From NCBI RefSeq assembly GCF_040050925.1, contig NZ_CP157390.1, positions 434,001 through 498,000 of the forward strand: a stretch of DNA of 64,000 nt, in the 5' to 3' direction. The DNA comes from Leifsonia sp. NPDC080035. Lineage in GTDB: Bacteria > Actinomycetota > Actinomycetes > Actinomycetales > Microbacteriaceae. Below the pieces are notes generated by a model that was given only the letters and a program-made list of their open reading frames with translations, was not told the origin of the DNA and did not search any database. Positions 41,168 through 50,539 of this stretch are shown here, one piece after another (within the stretch, counting starts at the first letter, position 1; each line of letters starts with the position of its first letter). A program made the translations under genes and the position numbers.

Positions 41168-42535
41168 TCAGTCCCGCTCTCGCATCTCACCCGAGTCCTG
41201 CTGCTGCATCGCCTGCTCGACGATGCGATCGACGGACTGGCGCGTCTCGTCCGCGCTCGTACCCTCGCGGCGCGTGTCGGAGTCCAGGTCGGCGGTGGCC
41301 GCCTCGACGAGCGCGATCTCCTCGTCCAGCATCGGGTCGCGCGTCTTCCGCCGGCTGCGCCGCTTGGGTTTACCGGTCCGTAGGATCATCGCACCGATCT
41401 TCTCGGAGTTCGCTGCGAGGATCGGCCCCAGGACCGCCATGATCAGCACGTACAAACCGGCGAACGGCTGGATGCGCGGATCCAGCCCGGCACTGATCGA
41501 CAGGGTCGCGAGGATGAGCGCGAACTCGCCCCGGTTCTGCAGGATCACCGTCGTGTTGATGCCGGCCTGCGGTCCCATCTTGTTGATCCAGGCGACGAAC
41601 TGCCCGGCCAGGATGTTGAGCACGATCGTCATGGCGACGGCGGCGAGCACCGGTATGAGCACGGACGGGAACTTCGCCGGGTCGAGCGCGAGACCGAAGT
41701 TCAGGAAGAAGAAGGCGGCGAACACGTCCCGCAGCGGGATGGCGATGTGCTCGATCTTGTTCCGGTACTTGGTCGCGCCGAGCACGAGGCCGATCAGGAA
41801 CGCTCCGATCGCGTCCGTCACGCCCAGGATCTCGCCGACACCGGCGAACAGCACGGCCAGGCCGAAGAACAGGATGGTGAAGAGCTCGTCGTCCTTCGTG
41901 CGGAACAGCCGGGACACCACCCGGCCGCCCCAGCGTGCGATCGTGAACATGACCACGAGGAACAGGAACGCGATCGCCAGTTTCCCGACCATCGGCCAGA
42001 AGTCGGTCTCGCCGCTCAGCACGACCGAGATGATGGCCAGGTAGATCGCGATGAAGATGTCCTCGACCACCGTGACGCCGAGGATCATCGGCGTCTCGGT
42101 GTTGGGCAGCCTCCGCAGCTCGATGAGCAATTTCGTCACGATCGCGGAGGAGGACGTGGCCGTCATGCCCGCGATGACGAGCGCCTCCCTGGTGCCCCAG
42201 CCGACCATGAAGCCGAAGACGAGCCCGACCCCCATGTTGATGAGGATGTACGAGCCGCCGGAGACGACGAGCTTGCCGAAGTTGCCGAAGAACTCGTCCT
42301 GGTCGAACTCCAGGCCGAGATTGAACAGCAGCAGGATGAGCCCGAAGATCGCGATGAGCTCGATGTAGTGGCTCTCGAAGTCGAGCGGGAACCAGCCGGT
42401 GTGCGGGCTGGCGAGCAGCCCGACGAGCATGTAGATGGGTATCGCGGGGAGACCCACCAGCTTGCCGAGGCGTCCGAGCACGTAGGCGACGAGCAGCAGG
42501 ATGCCGAGAACGATGAGGTCTTCTCCGAGATGCAT
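41168..42535 (-). CDS. khtU: Cation/proton antiporter, KhtU/CPA2 type
   Basis: A 455-residue CPA2-family antiporter, with 12-13 hydrophobic segments, the LLFNLGLEFD and MTATSSSAIVTKLL motifs near the ion path, VGEILGVTDAIGAFLIGLV and FFFLNFGLALDP. A charged cytoplasmic tail (about residues 385-455, Arg-rich then acidic) follows. The adjacent KhtT-like gene is 3 bases away, so this is the membrane half of a K+/H+ antiporter as in Bacillus KhtTU. No RCK domain is fused. Confidence 0.87.
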   Translation of the reverse strand: MHLGEDLIVLGILLLVAYVLGRLGKLVGLPAIPIYMLVGLLASPHTGWFPLDFESHYIELIAIFGLILLLFNLGLEFDQDEFFGNFGKLVVSGGSYILINMGVGLVFGFMVGWGTREALVIAGMTATSSSAIVTKLLIELRRLPNTETPMILGVTVVEDIFIAIYLAIISVVLSGETDFWPMVGKLAIAFLFLVVMFTIARWGGRVVSRLFRTKDDELFTILFFGLAVLFAGVGEILGVTDAIGAFLIGLVLGATKYRNKIEHIAIPLRDVFAAFFFLNFGLALDPAKFPSVLIPVLAAVAMTIVLNILAGQFVAWINKMGPQAGINTTVILQNRGEFALILATLSISAGLDPRIQPFAGLYVLIMAVLGPILAANSEKIGAMILRTGKPKRRSRRKTRDPMLDEEIALVEAATADLDSDTRREGTSADETRQSVDRIVEQAMQQQDSGEMRERD

Positions 42536-42538
42536 GGA

Positions 42539-43072
42539 TCAGCCTCCCGGCGGCGCGTCGGCAGCGGCCCGCGCAGCGGTCTCGCCGGTGCGGAAGAACG
42601 CGAACGCCTTCGCCACCTTCTCCGGCGTCCCCGCCACCACGAGCGTGTCGCCGGGGAAGACCTTGAAGTCGGGGGCGGGCGCGGGGTTGGCGGAGTCTCC
42701 GCGCACGACGGCCACGACGGTGAGACCGACGAAGCCGCGGTCGCCGGGGGCCCCGAGCTGCTGGCCGGCGATGTAGTCCTCGTAGTCCACGGAGAACCAG
42801 TCGATGCTGAGCCCGGGGATCTGGTCCAGGGCGGTCAGCGACTCCGTGATCTGGGTTCCGCCGAGCAGCTCGGCGAGCGTATGCGCTTCGTCCTCGCTGA
42901 GGCGCAACGACACCTTGGTGACGTCTGCGCCGTCTTCGTGATCCGAGAACGTGATCAGGTCGCTGTGCCCGGACCGGTGGGCGATCACGCCGACTTTGCC
43001 GCCGTCGTCCGTGACGAAGGTGTGCAACACCCCTACCCCGGGCAGTTTGACCCGTCGAACGTCAACCATCAT
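42539..43072 (-). CDS. khtT: KhtT-like regulatory subunit with RCK-C domain
   Basis: A 177-residue cytoplasmic protein. The N-terminal part (VDVRRVKLPGVGVLHTFVTDDGGKVGVIAHR) matches KhtT/TrkA-C proteins, and the C-terminal RCK_C domain ends VVAVVRGDSANPAPAPDFKVFPGDTLVVAGT. Bacillus KhtT binds c-di-AMP; that is not shown here. GGAG precedes ATG 43072. It is followed at once by the transport gene and then SURF1, DUF3817 and guaA on the same strand. Confidence 0.85.
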   Translation of the reverse strand: MMVDVRRVKLPGVGVLHTFVTDDGGKVGVIAHRSGHSDLITFSDHEDGADVTKVSLRLSEDEAHTLAELLGGTQITESLTALDQIPGLSIDWFSVDYEDYIAGQQLGAPGDRGFVGLTVVAVVRGDSANPAPAPDFKVFPGDTLVVAGTPEKVAKAFAFFRTGETAARAAADAPPGG

Positions 43073-43161
43073 CCGTCTCCATCCGTCGCGGGCACTGCTT
43101 CCACCCTATCGGAGGCAGCTGGACGTCCCCCGGGGTACAGACGCGGCCCGCCCGGGCACGG

Positions 43162-43188
43162 GAGGGGCGCGTCGTCGACGCGTCCCTC
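43162..43188 (-). terminator. Hairpin downstream of glpD
   Basis: GAGGGGCGCGT (43162-43172) and ACGCGTCCCTC (43178-43188) form a stem with one G-T pair around CGTCG, just after the glpD stop at 43207. Confidence 0.6.
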
Positions 43189-43206
43189 GCGTGGACGGCG
43201 GGAGTG

Positions 43207-44970
43207 CTACGCCTTCGCGGTGCGGGTGACCTTCGCCGCCTTCGCGGCCTCGGCGTCCACATCCACGATGTCCGGCGCCTCCAGCCGCACGCGGTCGGCG
43301 GACTCGTCGTCGGGCTGCAGCTGGCTCTCCCGCTCGGCGGCGACGCGCTTGAGGTAGGTCTGCACCTCGCGCTCCTCCCGCGCCTTGTCCCAGCCGAGCA
43401 CCCCGGCCATCAGCGACGCCGCGACGGGCGCCGCGGAGACGCCGCGGTCCCACGCCTCGATCGAGATCCTGGTGCGGCGGGCGAGCACGTCCTCCAGGTG
43501 CAGGGCGCCCTCGTGTGAGGCCGCGTACACGACTTCGGCGCCGATGTAGTCGTCCGCGCCCGGCAGCGCGTCGGCGAGCGACGGGTTCTCGCGCACCAGC
43601 TCCAGGATGTCCTCGGCGAGCGTCCCGTAGCGGTTCAGGAGGTGCTCGATCCTGGCGGGATGCAGGCCGCTCTGCGACGCGATCCGGCCGCGGCGGTTCC
43701 AGGCGGCCTGGTAGCCCTCGGCGCCGACGAGCGGGATCTCCATGGTGGTGCTGGCGGGGATCTTGCCGTCCAGGGCGTCGACGGCCGCGTCGATCGCGTC
43801 CTTGGCCATCACCCGGTAGGTCGTCCACTTGCCGCCGGCGATCACGACGAGGCCGGGGACGGAGTGCGCCACCAGGTGCTCGCGGGACAGCTTCGAGGTC
43901 TCCTCCGACTCCCCCGCCAGAAGCGGGCGGAGGCCGGCGTACACGCCCTCCACGTCCTCCCTGGTCAGCGGCACGTTGAGCACCTCGTTGACGTGGGCGA
44001 GCAGGTAGTCGATGTCCGCCGCCGTCGCCGCCGGGTGCGCCTTGTCGAGGTGCCAGTCGGTGTCGGTGGTGCCGATCAGCCAGTGCCTCCCCCACGGGAT
44101 CACGAACAGGACGCTCTTCTCGGTGCGCAGCAGCAGGCCCATCTTCGACTGGAAGCGGTCGCGCGGCACGACGAGGTGGATGCCCTTGGACGCGCGCACC
44201 TTGAACTGGCCGCGCTCCCCGACCATCGCCTGGGTGTCGTCGGTCCACACACCGGTCGCGTTGACGACCTGCTTGGCGCGGATCTCGAAGCGCTCTCCGG
44301 TCTCCAGGTCGTGCGCCTGCACCCCGACGACCCGCTCCCCCACCTTGAGGAATCCCTCCACGCGGACCCGGGTGGCGACGTGCGCGCCGTAGTTCGCTGC
44401 GGTGCGCGCCAGGGTCGCGGTGTAGCGGGCGTCGTCCACCTGGGCGTCGTAGTAGGTGATGCCACCGACGAGCGCGTCGCTCGCGAGGCTCGGGATGGCG
44501 CGGAGCACCTGGCGCTTGCTGAGGTGCCGGTGGTGCGGGACCCCCGGCGGGCGCAGACCCGTGTAGGAGAAGATGTCGTAGAGCATCATCCCGGCGCCGA
44601 TGTAGAACCGCTCCCACACCCGCTTGTGCAGCGGGTAGAGGAACCGTACCGGCTTCACCAGGTGCGGCGCGATGCGCTGCAGCAGCAGGCCGCGCTCGAT
44701 CAGCGCCTCCCGGACGAGCCCGAAGTCGAGCTGCTCCAGGTAGCGGATGCCGCCGTGGACGAGCTTGGACGAGCGGCTGGAGGTGCCGGACGCGAAGTCG
44801 CGCGCCTCCACCAGGCCGACGCTCAGGCCGCGGGTGACCGCGTCCACCGCGCTGCCGACGCCGACGATGCCGCCGCCGACGACGAGGATGTCGAGTTCGG
44901 TGTCCTTCAGCGCGGCGATCGCTTCGGCGCGCTCGGCGGGGCCGAGCCTGGACGGGGATGTTGTCGCCAT
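43207..44970 (-). CDS. glpD: Glycerol-3-phosphate dehydrogenase (FAD)
   Basis: A 587-residue flavoprotein, oxidising glycerol-3-phosphate to dihydroxyacetone phosphate and passing electrons to the quinone pool. FAD-binding GGGIVGVGSAVDAVTRGLS is at about residues 33-51, and LVHGGIRYLEQ is the family signature. Length is near 560-580 as expected. GGAGG precedes the ATG. It lies 34 bp after guaB3 and probably is read through from it. A C-terminal hydrophilic tail rich in charged residues is present. Confidence 0.95.
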   Translation of the reverse strand: MATTSPSRLGPAERAEAIAALKDTELDILVVGGGIVGVGSAVDAVTRGLSVGLVEARDFASGTSSRSSKLVHGGIRYLEQLDFGLVREALIERGLLLQRIAPHLVKPVRFLYPLHKRVWERFYIGAGMMLYDIFSYTGLRPPGVPHHRHLSKRQVLRAIPSLASDALVGGITYYDAQVDDARYTATLARTAANYGAHVATRVRVEGFLKVGERVVGVQAHDLETGERFEIRAKQVVNATGVWTDDTQAMVGERGQFKVRASKGIHLVVPRDRFQSKMGLLLRTEKSVLFVIPWGRHWLIGTTDTDWHLDKAHPAATAADIDYLLAHVNEVLNVPLTREDVEGVYAGLRPLLAGESEETSKLSREHLVAHSVPGLVVIAGGKWTTYRVMAKDAIDAAVDALDGKIPASTTMEIPLVGAEGYQAAWNRRGRIASQSGLHPARIEHLLNRYGTLAEDILELVRENPSLADALPGADDYIGAEVVYAASHEGALHLEDVLARRTRISIEAWDRGVSAAPVAASLMAGVLGWDKAREEREVQTYLKRVAAERESQLQPDDESADRVRLEAPDIVDVDAEAAKAAKVTRTAKA

Positions 44971-45004
44971 CGTTTCCTCCTCCCCGGCCGCCGTCGGCCG
45001 AGAC

Positions 45005-46129
45005 CTAGTGCGTCTGATAGGGCGCGACGACCACCTCGACGCGCTGGAACTCCTTCAGGTCCGAGTATCCCGTGGTCGCCATGCTCCGGCGCAGGGCTCC
45101 CACCAGATTCGCAGACCCCTCTGCCACCGGTGCGGGGCCGTACAGGATCTCCTCCAGCGGTGCCACCTGGCCGACCTGCACGCGGTTGCCGCGCGGCAGG
45201 TGCGGGTGGTGCGCCTCCGCGCCCCAGTGCCAGCCGCCGCCGGGGGCGTCGGTCGCGCGGGCAAGCGTCGAGCCCAGCATCACCGCGTCCGCGCCGCAGG
45301 CGATCGCCTTGACGATGTCGCCCGAGCTGCCGAGGCCGCCGTCGGCGATGACGTGCACGTAGCGGCCGCCGGACTCGTCCATGTAGTCGCGGCGTGCGCC
45401 CGCCACGTCGGCGACCGCGGTCGCCATCGGGGCGTGGATGCCGAGGGTGGAGCGGGTGGTGGACGCCGCGCCGCCGCCGAAACCGACGAGCACGCCCGCT
45501 GCGCCAGTCCGCATCAGGTGCAGGGCGGCGGTATAGGTCGCGGCGCCGCCAACGATCACGGGGACGTCGAGCTCGTAGATGAACTTCTTGAGGTTGAGCG
45601 GCTCCACGTTTTTGGAGACGTGCTCGGCCGAGACGGTCGTCCCGCGGATGACGAACAGGTCGACGCCCGCCTCCACGACCGTCTGGTACAGCTCCTGGGT
45701 GCGCTGGGGCGAGAGCGCACCGGCGACGGTGACGCCGCCCTCGCGGATCTCCGCGAGACGCTTCGTGACCAGCTCCGGCTTGATCGGCTCGGCGTAGATC
45801 TCCTGCATCCGGCGGGTCGCGCGCTCGGCCGGCAGCTCGCGGATCTCGGCCAGCAGCGGCTCCGGGTCCTCGTAGCGGGTCCACAGACCCTCGAGGTCGA
45901 GCACGCCGAGGCCGCCGAGCTGGCCCATCATGATGGCCGTCGTCGGGGAGACGACGGAGTCCATCGGGGCCGCGATGACGGGGATGGCGAACTGGTACGC
46001 GTCGATCGTCCAGGAGACCGAGACGTCCTCGGGGTCGCGCGTGCGGCGGCTGGGCACCACGGCGACGTCGTCGAAGGCGTACACGCGGCGGGCGCGCTTG
46101 GCGCGGCCGATCTCAATCTCCATGCTCAC
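45005..46129 (-). CDS. guaB3: GuaB3-type IMP dehydrogenase/GMP reductase-family protein
   Basis: A 374-residue TIM-barrel protein of the GuaB3 group, without CBS domains. It begins MEIEIGRAKRARRVYAFDDV and has VIADGGLGSSGDIVKAIACGADAVMLGS. In the catalytic loop, where IMPDH has GSICTTR, it has GAASTTR, so S223 replaces the nucleophilic cysteine. Some GuaB3 proteins are reported to be GMP reductases; activity of this one is unproven. The GTG at 46129 is taken because TAGACT ends 6 bases before it; ATG 46123 also is in frame. glpD follows. Confidence 0.85.
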   Translation of the reverse strand: MSMEIEIGRAKRARRVYAFDDVAVVPSRRTRDPEDVSVSWTIDAYQFAIPVIAAPMDSVVSPTTAIMMGQLGGLGVLDLEGLWTRYEDPEPLLAEIRELPAERATRRMQEIYAEPIKPELVTKRLAEIREGGVTVAGALSPQRTQELYQTVVEAGVDLFVIRGTTVSAEHVSKNVEPLNLKKFIYELDVPVIVGGAATYTAALHLMRTGAAGVLVGFGGGAASTTRSTLGIHAPMATAVADVAGARRDYMDESGGRYVHVIADGGLGSSGDIVKAIACGADAVMLGSTLARATDAPGGGWHWGAEAHHPHLPRGNRVQVGQVAPLEEILYGPAPVAEGSANLVGALRRSMATTGYSDLKEFQRVEVVVAPYQTH

Positions 46130-46135
46130 CACTTC

Positions 46136-46141
46136 AGTCTA
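46136..46141 (-). promoter_or_regulatory. -10 box (TAGACT) for leaderless guaB3
   Basis: TAGACT on the minus strand ends 6 bases before the GTG at 46129. Confidence 0.5.
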
Positions 46142-46187
46142 TGACCCGGGCATCGCGGGGCCCACCCGGCGGCGTCCGCCGGGAGCG

Positions 46188-47876
46188 TCACCGCGCCCGC
46201 GCGACCCGCTTCTCGTCCCACACCGGCTCGTCCGACTCGTACACGTCGCCATCGGCGCCGAAGACGAGGAAGCGGTCGAAGCCGCGCGCGAACCAGCGGT
46301 CGTGGGTGACGGCGACGACCGTCCCCTCGAAGCCGGCCAGTCCCTCCTCCAGCGCCTCCGCCGAGACGAGGTCGAGGTTGTCCGTCGGCTCGTCGAGCAG
46401 CAGCAGGGTCGCTCCGGAGAGCTCGAGCAGCAGGATCTGCAGCCGCGCCTGCTGGCCGCCCGACAGCGACTCGAACGTCTGCTCGGCTGACGCGGCGAGA
46501 CCGTAGCGGTCGAGCACCCGGCTGGCCGCCTCCCGCGGCATGCCGTCGCGCCGGTCGTCGCCACGGTGCAGGATGTCCAGAAGCGTGCGGCCGACGAGCT
46601 CGGGATGCTCGTGCGCCTGCGCGAACAGGCCGGGGGCCACGCGCGCGCCGAGCTTCGCGACGCCGGTGTGCGGCACGGGAGCCCCCGCCACGTCGGCGGA
46701 GGCGAGATGACCCGCCGACGGGTCGGGGTCGGTCCCTCCGGCCGCGAGCAGCCGCAGGAAGTGCGACTTGCCGGAGCCGTTGGATCCGAGCACCGCGATC
46801 CGCTCGCCGAACCAGATCTCGGCGTCGAACGGCCGCATCAGGCCGGTCAGCTCGAGGCGCCTGCACTCGAGCACACGCCTGCCCGTTCGGGAGCCCGTCA
46901 GCCGCATCCGCACGTTCTGCTCGCGCGGGCGTTCCTGCGGCGGCCCCGCCTCCTCGAACTTCGACAGCCGGGTCTGGGCGGCCTGGTAGGCGGAGGCGAG
47001 GTCGCTGTTGTACTTCGCCTTCTCCTTGAAGCGCAGGACCAGCGCCTTCAGCTTCGCGTGCTCCTCGTCCCAGCGCCGGCGCAGCTCCTCGAGCCTGGCC
47101 ATCCGCTCCTCGCGGGCGGCGTGGTAGCCGTCGAAGCCACCGCCGTGCGTCCAGGTCGTGTTCCCCGCCGCGCCGAGTTCCAGCGTGACGATGCGATCGG
47201 CCGCCCGGGCGAGCAGTTCGCGGTCGTGGGAGACCAGGAGCACGGTCTTCGGCGTCGCGCGCAGCTGCTCCTCCAGCCAGCGCTTGCCCGGCACGTCCAG
47301 GTAGTTGTCCGGCTCGTCGAGCAGGAGCACCTGCTCTGGTCCGCGCAGCAACGCCTCCAGCACGAGCCGCTTCTGCTCACCGCCGGAGAGGGTGCGCACC
47401 GATCGGTACTGGGCGCGCTCGAACGGGATACCGAGCGCGGCGACCGTGCAGTGGTCCCAGAGAACCTCCTGGTCGTAGCCGCCGGCGTCGGCGTACTCGG
47501 CGAGCGCGGTGGCGTAGCGCAGCTGCGTGTCCGTCTCGTCCCGCTCGATGATCGCCTCCTCGGCCGCGGCGAGGCGCTCGGCGGCCGCGCGCACCGCCGT
47601 GGGCGCGACCTGAACGAGCAGGTCGCGCACGGTGCGGTCGTCGCGCACGTGGCCGACGAACTGGTCCATGACCCCGAGGCCGCCGTCGATCACCACCGAC
47701 CCCGAATCCGGCTTCAGCTCGCCGCGGATGATCCGCAGCAGCGTCGACTTGCCCGCCCCGTTCGCGCCGATCAGCGCGGAGATGCGGCCGTCGCCGACCC
47801 GGAACGAGACGTCGTCGAGAAGAGGTCGACCGTCGGCGAGGGTGTACGAGACACCGGAGACGTCGATGTGGCCCAT
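46188..47876 (-). CDS. ABC-F family ATPase
   Basis: A 562-residue soluble tandem ATPase, no membrane segments. First domain: Walker A GANGAGKST, signature LSGGEQKRL, Walker B LLLDEPDNYLD. Second: GSNGSGKSH, LSGGQQARL, LLLLDEPTDNLD. The linker (about residues 240-320) is a basic coiled coil, as in ribosome-binding ABC-F proteins that rescue stalled or antibiotic-bound ribosomes. Upstream are a hairpin-like inverted repeat (47890-47916) and then the terminator of guaB. The specific ABC-F class cannot be assigned. Confidence 0.9.
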   Translation of the reverse strand: MGHIDVSGVSYTLADGRPLLDDVSFRVGDGRISALIGANGAGKSTLLRIIRGELKPDSGSVVIDGGLGVMDQFVGHVRDDRTVRDLLVQVAPTAVRAAAERLAAAEEAIIERDETDTQLRYATALAEYADAGGYDQEVLWDHCTVAALGIPFERAQYRSVRTLSGGEQKRLVLEALLRGPEQVLLLDEPDNYLDVPGKRWLEEQLRATPKTVLLVSHDRELLARAADRIVTLELGAAGNTTWTHGGGFDGYHAAREERMARLEELRRRWDEEHAKLKALVLRFKEKAKYNSDLASAYQAAQTRLSKFEEAGPPQERPREQNVRMRLTGSRTGRRVLECRRLELTGLMRPFDAEIWFGERIAVLGSNGSGKSHFLRLLAAGGTDPDPSAGHLASADVAGAPVPHTGVAKLGARVAPGLFAQAHEHPELVGRTLLDILHRGDDRRDGMPREAASRVLDRYGLAASAEQTFESLSGGQQARLQILLLELSGATLLLLDEPTDNLDLVSAEALEEGLAGFEGTVVAVTHDRWFARGFDRFLVFGADGDVYESDEPVWDEKRVARAR

Positions 47877-47889
47877 GAGCGGATCCTGA

Positions 47890-47916
47890 CCTGGAAAGCG
47901 GACAAAGCCTTCCAGG
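47890..47916 (-). promoter_or_regulatory. Inverted repeat upstream of the ABC-F gene
   Basis: CCTGGAA (47890-47896) and TTCCAGG (47910-47916) are perfect 7-bp arms, 14 bases upstream of the ABC-F start codon. A 5' UTR hairpin or operator is possible. Confidence 0.4.
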
Positions 47917-47922
47917 ATAGAC

Positions 47923-47958
47923 GAAACCGCCGCCCACGGGAACGTGGACGGCGGTTTC
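47923..47958 (-). terminator. Terminator downstream of guaB
   Basis: GAAACCGCCGCCCACG (47923-47938) and CGTGGACGGCGGTTTC (47943-47958) pair over 16 bp with one G-T pair, loop GGAA. Confidence 0.85.
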
Positions 47959-47970
47959 GGCGAGTAACCC

Positions 47971-49473
47971 TCAGTGCCGGTAGTTCGGCGCCTCGACGAC
48001 CATCTGGACGTCGTGCGGGTGCGACTCCTTGAGCCCGGCCGGGGTGATGCGCACGAACTTGCCGCGCTCCTTCAGCTCCGGGATGGTGCGAGCGCCCACG
48101 TAGAACATCGACTGACGCAGCCCGCCGAGCAGCTGGTACGCGACCGCGGAGAGCGGGCCGCGGTAGGGCACCTGGCCCTCGATGCCCTCGGCGATGAGCT
48201 GCTCGTCGCTCGGGACGTCCGCCTGGAAGTAGCGGTCGCGCGAGTACGAGGTCTTCTTGCCGCGGGTCTGCATCGCGCCGAGCGAGCCCATCCCGCGGTA
48301 GTTCTTGAACTGCTTGCCGTTGACGAAGACCAGGTCGCCCGGCGACTCCGCGGTCCCGGCGAGCAGCGAGCCGAGCATGACGGTGTCCGCCCCGGCGACG
48401 AGCGCCTTGGCGATGTCGCCCGAGTACTGCAGACCGCCGTCGGCGATCAGCGGGACACCGGCCGGGCGGGCGGCGAGCGACGACTCGTACACCGCGGTCA
48501 CCTGCGGGACGCCGACACCGGCGACGACGCGGGTGGTGCAGATGGAGCCGGGGCCGACACCGACCTTGATCGCGTCCGCACCGGCGTCGATGAGCGCCTG
48601 GGCGCCGGAGCGCGTCGCCGCCTGGCCGCCGATCACGTCGACGTGCGAGGCGCGGGGCTCGTGCTTGAGCCGGCTGATGATGTCGAGAACCCCGCGGCTC
48701 TCGCCGTTCGCGGTGTCGACGACGATGACGTCGACGCCCGCGTCGATGAGGGTCATCGCGCGCTCCCAGCCGTCGCCGAAGAAACCGACGGCTGCGCCGA
48801 CGCGGAGCCGGCCCTCCTCGTCCTTGGTGGCGTTGGGGTACTTCTCGCTCTTGTCGAAGTCCTTGACCGTGATGAGGCCGCGGAGCTTGCCGTCCGCATC
48901 CACCAGCGGCAGCTTCTCGATCTTGTGCTCGGCGAAGATCGCGACGGCCGAATCCGGGTCGATGCCGACCGGCGCGGTGATGAGCGGCTGGCGGGTCATC
49001 ACGTCGCGCACGAGCGTCGTGGAGCGCTCGAAGGGGGAGACGAAGCGCATGTCGCGGTTGGTGATGATGCCGACCAGGGTGCCGTCGGCCTCGACCACCG
49101 GGAGGCCGGAGACGCGGAACTGGCCGCACAGCGTGTCCACCTCTTCGACGGTGGCGTCCGACGTCGTGGTCACGGGATTCGTGATCATCCCCGACTCGGA
49201 CCGCTTCACCTTGTCGACGTGCGACGCCTGGTCCTCGATCGAGAGGTTGCGGTGCAGGATGCCGATGCCGCCCTGGCGCGCCATGGCGACGGCCATGCGC
49301 GACTCGGTGACGGTGTCCATCGCGCTGGAGAGCAGCGGGGTGGCCATGGTGATGCGCTTGGTCAGGCGCGTCGAGGTGTCAACCTCGCTCGGGATGACGT
49401 CCGTGTACCCGGGAAGGAGCATGACGTCGTCGTAGGTCAAACCGATGAATCCGAACGGATCCGCCTGATCCAT
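47971..49473 (-). CDS. guaB: Inosine-5'-monophosphate dehydrogenase
   Basis: A 500-residue IMPDH making XMP from IMP, feeding guaA. Barrel, then an inserted pair of CBS domains (about residues 95-215), then the catalytic loop GPGSICTTR with C312. FVRITPAGLKESHPHDVQ is the C-terminal flap. The intact Cys contrasts with GuaB3. ATG with AGGGG 4 bases upstream; TAGATA is also close by, 8 bases from the ATG, so a short or leaderless transcript is possible. Confidence 0.96.
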   Translation of the reverse strand: MDQADPFGFIGLTYDDVMLLPGYTDVIPSEVDTSTRLTKRITMATPLLSSAMDTVTESRMAVAMARQGGIGILHRNLSIEDQASHVDKVKRSESGMITNPVTTTSDATVEEVDTLCGQFRVSGLPVVEADGTLVGIITNRDMRFVSPFERSTTLVRDVMTRQPLITAPVGIDPDSAVAIFAEHKIEKLPLVDADGKLRGLITVKDFDKSEKYPNATKDEEGRLRVGAAVGFFGDGWERAMTLIDAGVDVIVVDTANGESRGVLDIISRLKHEPRASHVDVIGGQAATRSGAQALIDAGADAIKVGVGPGSICTTRVVAGVGVPQVTAVYESSLAARPAGVPLIADGGLQYSGDIAKALVAGADTVMLGSLLAGTAESPGDLVFVNGKQFKNYRGMGSLGAMQTRGKKTSYSRDRYFQADVPSDEQLIAEGIEGQVPYRGPLSAVAYQLLGGLRQSMFYVGARTIPELKERGKFVRITPAGLKESHPHDVQMVVEAPNYRH

Positions 49474-49551
49474 TTCACCCCTATCTAGAGTCGCCGCAAG
49501 TGTGGATGTCTCATGGTAACGGCAGAAGCTGGGGGCGTATTCCGAGGTTCG

Positions 49552-50487
49552 TCAGTCCACCGTCGCGAGGTCCAGTTCGGCCTGCCTGCGGCCCTGGTGC
49601 GCCGCCACGATCATGTCGACGCTGAGGATGAGAAGGGCGAGCCAGACGATGCCGAAGCCGACCCAGCGCTCCGGCGGCATCGCCTCGTGGAGGATGTCGA
49701 CGCCGACGAGGAACTGGATGAACGGCGCGAAGTACTGGATGAAGCCCATGTAGACCAGCGGCAGCCGGCGCGAGGCGGAGGCGAAGAACAGCAGAGGGAC
49801 GGCGGTGATGACGCCGGCGCCGACCAGAAGCACCGCGTGCCACGGCCCCTCGGTGCCGATGGTGAGCCCGGCGGTCACCGCGACGACGATCAGCTGCACG
49901 ACGGCGACCGGGGTGAGCCACATCGTCTCCAGGGTGAGACCGGAGACGGCGTCCACCCGGCCTCCGACGCGCTTCTTGATGAGGCCGTAGAAGCCGAACG
50001 AGAACGCGAGGATGAGCGCGATCCAGGGCACCTGCCCGTACCCGACGGCAAGCACGATCACCGCGACGACGCTGACGCCGACCGCGACCCACTGGGCGAT
50101 CCGCAGCCGCTCCCGCTGCACGATCACCCCCAGGAAGACGGTGACGATCGGGTTGATGAAGTAGCCGAGCGCGGCCTCAACGACGTGACCGCTCACGGTG
50201 GCCAGGACATAGGTCTGCCAGTTCACGTAGATGAGCGCCCCGGCGAGGCCCATCGTCAGGACGACGCGACGGTCGCGCAGCAGAGCGCCGAACGCCCGCC
50301 AGGTGCGCGTCACCGTCAGCGCGATCGCACAGAAGGCGAGCGAGAAGATGACGCGCCAGGCCACGATCTCCCACGCCGACGCCGGCACCAGGGAGAGGAA
50401 GTAGATCGGCAGGATGCCCCACAGCACGTAGGCCGAGATGGCGTAGATCAGTCCGGACTTGCGGTGCTCGGTGAGGGGCTGTGACAC
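49552..50487 (-). CDS. RarD/EamA-family transporter
   Basis: A 311-residue, ten-helix drug/metabolite transporter of the RarD type, with two EamA repeats: LIYAISAYVLWGILPIYF at the start and TAVPLLFFASASRRLPLVYMGFIQYFAPFIQFLVGV in the second half. The substrate is unknown. GTG at 50487 is chosen because TAGTGT ends 7 bases before it; an ATG further upstream (at 50517) and GTG 50538 are in frame but lack support. Confidence 0.85.
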   Translation of the reverse strand: MSQPLTEHRKSGLIYAISAYVLWGILPIYFLSLVPASAWEIVAWRVIFSLAFCAIALTVTRTWRAFGALLRDRRVVLTMGLAGALIYVNWQTYVLATVSGHVVEAALGYFINPIVTVFLGVIVQRERLRIAQWVAVGVSVVAVIVLAVGYGQVPWIALILAFSFGFYGLIKKRVGGRVDAVSGLTLETMWLTPVAVVQLIVVAVTAGLTIGTEGPWHAVLLVGAGVITAVPLLFFASASRRLPLVYMGFIQYFAPFIQFLVGVDILHEAMPPERWVGFGIVWLALLILSVDMIVAAHQGRRQAELDLATVD

Positions 50488-50494
50488 TCCCACG

Positions 50495-50500
50495 ACACTA
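50495..50500 (-). promoter_or_regulatory. -10 box (TAGTGT) for leaderless rarD-like gene
   Basis: TAGTGT on the minus strand ends 7 bases before the GTG at 50487. Confidence 0.5.
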
Positions 50501-50539
50501 CTCCGCTGTGCCGACATCCGCCGGGCGCGCCGCAGCATG

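Noticed and set aside
43073..43206. Extra gene between khtT and glpD
   Set aside because: Only a hairpin and short biased frames are present.
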